Assembly: GCA_023512835.1 (NCBI GenBank)
Contig: CM042090.1
Span: forward strand, 12,741,343-12,805,342
Length of the DNA stretch: 64,000 nucleotides
Direction: 5' to 3'
Origin: Taxillus chinensis
Taxonomy: Eukaryota; Streptophyta; Magnoliopsida; Santalales; Loranthaceae
A program made the translations under genes and the position numbers. Shown in pieces: positions 60,857 to 64,000 of this stretch. Within the stretch, counting starts at the first letter, position 1, and every line of letters begins with the position of its first letter. Below the pieces are notes generated by a model that had not been told where the DNA came from, searched no databases, and saw only the letters and a list, made by a program, of their open reading frames with translations.

Positions 60857-63800
60857 CAGGGCCGGCCCCGAGAGTTAGGGAGCCTAAGGCAATAATTAAA
60901 TTTGGAGTCCTTATTAAATTATTACTTATTATTATTATTATTATTATTTTACTATAATTATAGGAACAATATGAAATTTAAAAACATATATTATTATCGA
61001 AATTATAAATTAAAAGAAAACACAACAATAAAAAATAAAGTAAATAACATAACATATTTGATAGAAATTATTGTCTTCATAAATAAGTAAAATAAATCCT
61101 TTGAAAAGTTAATTTCTTTTCTTCTGCAATTCAAAAGAAAAAAAATGTTAATCACAAAAAATAAAAGAAATATAAATTTATAATATTGAATATTTAATTT
61201 GTTAAATTACCTTAAAAATCACTTGAGTTTATTAGTTCTTCTTGCATTTTCTGCTGCAAAATCACTAATCACATTTGTATAATTAATAGTCTTCGCCAAA
61301 TCACTTTCAATAGATAACATAGCTAGCCCATTCAATCTTTTTTGTGACATTGTTGACCGAAGGTAAGATTTGATCAATTTTAACTTTGACAAACTTCTTT
61401 CTTTAGAGGCAACTGTGACTGGTATTGTTAATAATATCCTATATGCAATATATGCATTAGGAAAACAACCATTCATTATTTTCAAATAATTCAACACATC
61501 AATCGGTTTTTTAGTTTCATTAGGAAACTGTTCTTTCAAAACCTTCAATTCTAAAAATAAATCTCTACCATCAATATCAAAAAGTTCTTCATATTTAAGA
61601 AATTCCTCAAGTTTCTCACAATAGGTCTTCAAGCATTCATTGCTAATAGAATTTAACTTCTTCAAATCAAACAAAAATCCAAACTTTTGCTCATATAATT
61701 GAAACTGCTCATATCGATTCTTCAGTGAAGAAATACCTTGATTCATAATATACATGAAGTAATTCACTCTAAAAGATTCTTCTGTAGATTGTGTCATTTT
61801 TTCACTTGCATTCTCATCAAAATGTTTTTTCCTACGAATGGTACGTTTTTCTCAAAAAACGTGCTGGATTTTCATTATAGATGCAACTTCCTTAGCTTCA
61901 ATTATGGCCTCAACAAATCCATTTTCTCTATAACTTTCAAAAAAGGTAATAAGCCCTCTCAATTGTTGTATAACAATATCAATATTCATGTCTTCAGCTT
62001 GCAAAGTCTTGCTAACAGTATTAACAACAAATAATAGATTGTGCCAAATAATCATACCAACTAAGAACTCAAAATTTTCAAGTTCATATTCAAAGAAGGG
62101 ACTTCGCTTCACTTAAGATTTTGTTATCTTCATTCGGATATGCTAATAGAAGTAAAACATCTCTTATTTCCAGGAGCTTGATACCTTATTGCTTTGACAC
62201 TTTCAACGTGACTCTCCCATCGTGTTGATGACAATGGCTTAAGTGTGAGACCTCTTACATTATCCTTGAAAACATTCCACCGTTCTGTAGAAGATAAGAA
62301 CAAAACATAAATGCGTTGCACTACTCCAAAAAATGTTTTTGCTTGAAAACAACAATTAGCCATATCACAAAGTGCAAGGTTAAGACTATGACAACCACAA
62401 GGTGTATAGAATGCTCTTGGATTTACATTAATCAACCTTTTTTGTACACTTTTATGTTTTCCTTTCATATTAGAGCCATTGTCATATTCCTGTCCTCTTA
62501 TATCCCCAATATCAAGATGAAGATTTTTCAACACTTCTAAAAGCACATTAAAAAGTCCCTCCCCAGATGTATCATCAACTTTCAAAAATTCTATAAAGAA
62601 CTCCTTTATTTCTATTGGAGATGTTGAAGTATCCACACACCTTATAACAAGAGACATTTGTTCTTCATGGCTTGTGTCTGGAGTACAATCAAGTATAACT
62701 GAAAAATATTTCGCATTCTTAATTGTTTCAACAATAACATTTTTGATCTTATTTGCCAACCTTTGAATAAATTCATTTTGTATCTTATGACTAAGATAGT
62801 GAGTATGAATCTCACCTCTTTGGATGCGTTGAAGGTGTTCATGCATTCTTGGATCAAATTCAAGAATCATTTCAATAATTTTCAAAAAAGTTTCATTATG
62901 CTTTTGATAAATCTTCTCATTATCCCCACGAAATGTCATATTAGTTTCACCAAGAGTCTTCACAACAGCAAGAACCCTTAATAATACTTGTTTCCAGTGT
63001 TCTTTTTCTTTGTTGATTATATCTTGAGTACATCTGTCGATAGTTTCATTTTCCCCCAATCTTATACTGAGTTCAATCCATTTTCTCATGCAACTAATAT
63101 GCTCATCACTAGATTCATGACTCTTAAGTCTTTCACTAAGATTTTTCCAATTTTTGAATCCATCAGTAGCCAAGTGAGACATATTTCTATCTTTCTTGAA
63201 TAACTTGCAACAAAAACAATACACTCTATCCCAAATATTTGAATATACTAACCATTTTCTATCATGTTTCTCTCCATTTGATAGATGTCGAATATAATAA
63301 AAAAGATGAGAAATGTCCATTATGATCATCTAGTGGAAAGTTGACATTAGAATTTCGATTGGGCCCTTTTCAACTAATAAGTCTCTCATATTTTGATCAA
63401 TTTCTCCCCAATTACCAAGATCATAGATATTTGAAGGCTCAATTTCTTTATTCAAATTTGAATGTTGGTCACTCTCGGTCTCATTCTCATTTAGATGTTG
63501 GTCACTCTCGGTTTCATTTGGATGTTGGTCACATCCAGTTTCATTTGAATGTTGGTCACATTCTGCCTCATTTGGATGTTGGTCACTCACAATCTCATTC
63601 TCATTCTCATTTTCATTTGGATGTTGGTCACTCACAGTCTCATTCTCATTCTCATTTGGATGTTCTTCAATTAAATTATCTTCAACCAAATTTGAAGTCT
63701 CTACTTGTTTACTACTACTAATAATAAACTTATCAAGAGCTCCTGATTGAGATTGAATAAGTTATTCTATCCTCTGTTTCTTTTTTCTTTTTTCAAATCC

Positions 63801-64000
63801 AGAAATATACTTTCTTTGAGGCATGATTATTTAACCTACAATAAAATAACAAAGAAAAAAAATTAAACAATTACACAATTACATATCAACATTTCATAAT
63901 TCAATTTAAGCTTCAACCCAAATAATTTTTAATTTTATAAACTTATCAAATACATAAAATAAAAATAAAAACACAAATATTGAAATAACATTAATATATA
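60857..64000 (-). mobile_element. hAT transposon, one end in window
   Basis: Starts with CAGGGCCGGCCCCGAGAG, the GC-palindromic terminus typical of hAT elements with TTF/DUF4371 transposases. It is followed by AT-rich sequence and the transposase gene on the minus strand. The other end is beyond the window, so the target duplication could not be tested. Confidence 0.7.
61219..63824 (-). pseudogene. hAT transposase (TTF zinc finger, DUF4371, hATC), inactivated
   Basis: Would cut and paste its own element in the nucleus. The start MPQRKYISGFEKRKKKQRIE is at 63824. The N-terminal part then has a run of DQHxNE repeats. The TTF-type finger region follows (GEKHDRKWLVYS, VYCFCCKLFKK, HISCMRKW). The DUF4371/RNase H-like part has acidic residues in YFSVILDCTPDTSHEEQM and DIRGQEYDNGSNMKG. 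The hATC dimerisation end reads LLTIPVTVASKERSLSKLKL. It is broken by an in-frame stop near 63762, an in-frame TAG at 63330-63332, two frameshifts near 62130-62195 and 62100-62115, and a stop at 61852. The ZMYM1-like family is usually about 750-850 residues and this fits that span. No intron is required. Confidence 0.88.

Noticed and set aside
1..64000. CRISPR arrays, bacterial operons, tRNA or rRNA genes
   Set aside because: None seen by eye; the window is plant nuclear DNA. A tRNA scan would be needed to exclude a divergent tRNA.

Overview
This is plant nuclear DNA, most likely from a eudicot and perhaps a woody one. It has spliced genes with GT-AG introns, an AT-rich background with long (TA)n runs, many small DNA transposons, and plant-specific families: laccase, plant GDSL esterases and CC-NB-LRR resistance genes. 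The species cannot be named from the sequence. A 500-N assembly gap lies at 18275-18774, and the sequence just left of it looks low quality.

Layout. (1) 1-345 is a decayed Ty1-copia RNase H relic. (2) 689-8106, minus strand, is a laccase with five exons visible. It has an intron of about 5.4 kb, one homopolymer frameshift, and no final exon inside the window. (3) 8.1-19.2 kb is gene-poor. It holds a patatin-like gene fragment, a small CACTA-type element with target-site duplication, microsatellites, noisy poly-T sequence and the gap. (4) 19301-23850 (plus) and 27314-28901 (minus) are two convergent five-exon GDSL esterase/lipase genes. The first carries a 709-bp hAT-like element in intron 3, and a second TIR element lies between the genes. 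(5) 29.4-45.7 kb is a tandemly duplicated resistance cluster. Two long, apparently intronless CC-NB-LRR genes of the RPP13-like-1 type (NLR1 31109-35554, NLR2 39207-43411) sit on duplicated flanks, followed by a third copy reduced to its 3' end. (6) 44.3-60.7 kb is a mosaic of duplicated non-coding modules, more NLR debris (55.7-57.0 kb), a captured-gene element (51.6-52.6 kb) and a small TIR element with a paralogous empty site. (7) 60857 to the window end is a decayed autonomous-type hAT transposon with a TTF zinc finger/DUF4371/hATC transposase on the minus strand.

The intact-looking genes have unrelated roles: laccase in the apoplast (phenolic oxidation), GDSL enzymes (secreted ester hydrolysis) and NLRs (intracellular pathogen sensing). 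There is no sign that they form a pathway. The strongest theme is structural. The NLR cluster has grown by segmental duplication and been cut up by deletion and transposition, and every frame break in the two full-length NLRs lies in a G or C homopolymer, so the genes may be intact in the plant. I found no convincing new biological system. The best candidates for something undescribed are the repeated two-exon short-ORF module in 49-60 kb and the possible chimeric origin of the laccase.
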